Part shown: piece after piece, positions 62,193-64,000 of the stretch
Numbering within the stretch: the stretch's first letter is position 1
Layout: every line of letters starts with the position of its first letter
Origin: Acidobacteriota bacterium
GTDB lineage: Bacteria; Acidobacteriota; Blastocatellia; Pyrinomonadales; Pyrinomonadaceae
Assembly: GCA_020199775.1 (NCBI GenBank)
Contig: JAIVJZ010000004.1
Location: forward strand, 248,001-312,000
Reading direction: 5' to 3'
DNA: 64,000 nt
Made by a program: the position numbers and the translations under genes
The notes under the pieces: model-generated
Seen by the model: the letters and a program-made list of their open reading frames with translations, nothing else
Told to the model about the DNA's origin: nothing
The model's database searches: none

Positions 62193-62924
62193 ATGACTTA
62201 TCCCGGCGTCGCACGTCTGGAATTACCGATCCTGCAAGAATTGGTCGCGACCGGCGGCATGGACGACGTGCGCTTCCTCTACGAACGCCTCGTCGCCTAC
62301 TTCCCACAAATTGACGACGCGGCGCACGGGGCTAAAGAGAACGGCGAACTCCGGCAGTGGAAGCGGCACGTCCAGCGCGCCGGGCGCGAATTGGCCGACA
62401 AGCGACAAATAGATCGCCGTCGGGGTCTGTGGACGATCACGCCGCAGGGGCGCAAGCGCATCGAAGACGAAGCGCCGAGTTTTTCATTCAACGTCGAGGC
62501 CGTGCCGCCGCAGACCGGCGCGGCCGCGCTCTCGCACACCGATGTCCAACAGATGCTGATAGACATCGGGCGCGTGCTCGGCCACCATGCGGAAAGCGAG
62601 TTCAAGTATTACGACGTGGTATGGCGCGCGAGCGAGACGAGCCCGCGCCTCAGCCACATCTTCGAGGTGCAGCGCAAGGGCAACATCGATGCCGCGCTCG
62701 CAAAACTCAAACGCGCCTACGAGTCGCAACGCTCACAACCCTTTCTGATTGTGGCGAGCGAGCGCGACACGAACCGCGCCAACCTCCAGATGAGTTTGGC
62801 GCAGAGCGGCGCGTTCCACGAGATCGGGCGGGTCACAAAAATTCTGAGTTTCGAACAACTGCACAGGCTTCACCGCGCCCTCACGTCCGTCGCGGACGTG
62901 CTCGCGGAATTCATCGAGCGATGA
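62193..62924 (+). CDS. Winged-helix, possible PD-(D/E)xK nuclease-like protein
   Basis: 243 aa. Residues 10-90 resemble the Mrr N-terminal winged-helix domain (QWKRHVQRAGRELADKRQI, RRGLWTITPQGRKRI). In the C-terminal half Glu134, Asp141 (YYDVVW) and Glu158-V-Gln160 with Lys162 (HIFEVQRKG) fit a PD-(D/E)xK-type site in which the usual Lys is displaced (E-x-Q, as in BglII). So a DNA nuclease role is possible, not proven. Its stop TGA overlaps the mutS start ATGA by 4 nt, implying co-translation with mutS. No ribosome site is obvious. Confidence 0.6.
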   Translation: MTYPGVARLELPILQELVATGGMDDVRFLYERLVAYFPQIDDAAHGAKENGELRQWKRHVQRAGRELADKRQIDRRRGLWTITPQGRKRIEDEAPSFSFNVEAVPPQTGAAALSHTDVQQMLIDIGRVLGHHAESEFKYYDVVWRASETSPRLSHIFEVQRKGNIDAALAKLKRAYESQRSQPFLIVASERDTNRANLQMSLAQSGAFHEIGRVTKILSFEQLHRLHRALTSVADVLAEFIER

Positions 62925-64000
62925 TGATCGGCACACCCCTGCGCCAGCAGTATCTCGACATCAAGCGTCGCCACCCGGACGCCATTCTCCTCTTTCGCAT
63001 CGGCGATTTCTACGAAGCCTTCGACGACGACGCGCGCCTCATCGCACGCGAACTCGGCATCGTGCTCACCTCGAAACCGATGGGACGCAGCGTGCGCGTG
63101 CCGCTCGCGGGCGTGCCCTATCACAGCCTCGAACGCCACCTCGCCACGCTCATCGCGCGCGGCCACCGCGTCGCCATTTGCGAACAACTCACCGCCGCGC
63201 CCGTCAAAGGCGAGGCGCCGGGGCGCGGCCTGATCGAACGCGACGTGGTGCGGGTCGTCACGCCCGGCACGATCATCGAACCCGGCCTGTTGCGCAGTAA
63301 AGTCAACAACTATCTCGCCGCCTTCTGCACCGACGGGCGGCGCGCTGGCGTCGCTTACGCTGACGTGACGACGGGCGAATTCGCCGCGACGGAACTCGAA
63401 GCCCCGGCCGCCATTCCCGAACTCCAACGCCTCGCGCCTTCCGAAATACTCGTCGCGCGCGGCATGGAAACTTCGGACGCCGAGTTGCCCGGCTTCATCA
63501 CGCGCTGCAACGACGATTACTTCGCCGCCCAAGTCGCGCGCGGCGCGCTGCTCAATCATTTCCAGACGCGCTCGCTCGCCGCCTTCGGTCTCTCCCGCGC
63601 GCCGCTCGCCGCCTCGGCCGCCGGGGCGATCATCGCCTACCTGCGCGACACGCAGGCGACTTCGGCCGGGCAGTTGACGCGGCTGACGAGTTATCACACG
63701 GGCAACTTCATGCTGCTCGACGCGCAGACGCTGCGCTCGCTGGAAATTTTCGAGAGCTACGGCGGCGCGCCGTCCCTGCTCTCGACGCTCGATGCGACGC
63801 GCACCGCCATGGGCGGCCGGCGACTGCGGCAATACTTGCGGCAACCTCTGCTCGACGTGACCGAGATCATGCGCCGCCACGATCAGGTGGCGTGGTTCGC
63901 AGAGCACGCGAAGGCGCGCGCGGAACTGTTCGCCGCGCTCGAATTCGCTCACGACCTCGAACGCCTGTCGGGGCGCGCGCGTGCGGGCGTGGCGACGCCG
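62921..64000 (+). CDS. mutS: DNA mismatch repair protein MutS, N-terminal part
   Basis: 360 codons are seen and the frame runs off the right edge. The start (ATG 62921 or 62924) overlaps the previous stop. The mismatch-recognition domain is present: LLFRIGDFYEAFDDDARLIA contains the Phe-x-Glu (F-Y-E) that reads the mismatch, and RVPLAGVPYHSLERHLATLI follows. The core/lever region begins beyond residue 250 (RTAMGGRRLRQYLRQPLLDV). The ATPase domain lies outside the window. It recognises base mismatches and small loops after replication. Confidence 0.96.
   Translation, partial: MMIGTPLRQQYLDIKRRHPDAILLFRIGDFYEAFDDDARLIARELGIVLTSKPMGRSVRVPLAGVPYHSLERHLATLIARGHRVAICEQLTAAPVKGEAPGRGLIERDVVRVVTPGTIIEPGLLRSKVNNYLAAFCTDGRRAGVAYADVTTGEFAATELEAPAAIPELQRLAPSEILVARGMETSDAELPGFITRCNDDYFAAQVARGALLNHFQTRSLAAFGLSRAPLAASAAGAIIAYLRDTQATSAGQLTRLTSYHTGNFMLLDAQTLRSLEIFESYGGAPSLLSTLDATRTAMGGRRLRQYLRQPLLDVTEIMRRHDQVAWFAEHAKARAELFAALEFAHDLERLSGRARAGVATP

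Overview
The window is high-GC bacterial DNA with densely packed genes. It most resembles a chromosome segment of the Acidobacteriota, probably class Blastocatellia. This rests on gene content (Gram-negative functions such as a TolC-like exporter, a prepilin peptidase and lipopolysaccharide-type glycosyltransferases; a b6-type quinol oxidase beside a caa3-like oxidase; chlorophyll-type chelatase genes; many exported HEAT proteins) and not on a marker gene, so the taxon is an inference. There is no rRNA, one tRNA (Leu, anticodon GAG), no CRISPR array and no recognisable transposase or phage gene.

Layout. 1-8.3 kb, minus strand: a truncated exported alkaline-phosphatase-family protein, an exported HEAT protein, a PMT/ArnT-like glycosyltransferase and an FHA-serine protease. 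8.5-10.2 kb: a thioredoxin-like ferredoxin gene, then a low-GC ORF bounded by integron-type core sites and an attC-like palindrome, then a small membrane protein. 10.4-17.3 kb: an active/inactive M16 peptidase pair, a small exported protein, a UbiD-family decarboxylase and an FAD monooxygenase. 17.4-24.3 kb: a histidine kinase, prepilin peptidase, PBP4-type carboxypeptidase, family 2 glycosyltransferase and TolC-like outer-membrane protein. 24.8-28.7 kb: gap-pgk-tpiA-secG and tRNA-Leu. 28.9-38.1 kb: an exported protein, a VTT membrane protein, a fused BchI-BchD protein and bchH in two pieces whose order is reversed, then a glutaredoxin and a response regulator. 38.3-55.8 kb: a Crp-type regulator and a long respiratory cluster: Rieske protein, cytochrome b6-like and subunit-IV-like proteins, a giant octaheme cytochrome c, a copper lipoprotein, heme O synthase, oxidase subunits II, I, III, III-like and IV, and small accessory proteins. 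55.8-64 kb: a ferredoxin, YflT-like protein, M14 peptidase, FtsH, a possible winged-helix nuclease and the start of mutS.

How the genes work together. The 39.4-55.8 kb block reads as one respiratory chain module: quinol is oxidised by the b6/Rieske complex, electrons pass through a membrane-anchored eight-heme cytochrome and perhaps a cupredoxin lipoprotein, and reach a heme-copper oxidase whose heme is made by CtaB. The 31-37.3 kb block would insert Mg into protoporphyrin IX if functional, so the organism may be phototrophic; no other photosynthesis gene is in view.

Most notable: (1) the C-terminal half of BchH is encoded upstream of, and overlapping, the N-terminal half; (2) a probable single integron cassette at 8973-9616; (3) seven intergenic hairpins built from tandem 7-nt units, three of them filling consecutive spacers of the glycolytic cluster; (4) a b6-type complex linked to an octaheme cytochrome; (5) a nested palindromic element before the nuclease-mutS pair.
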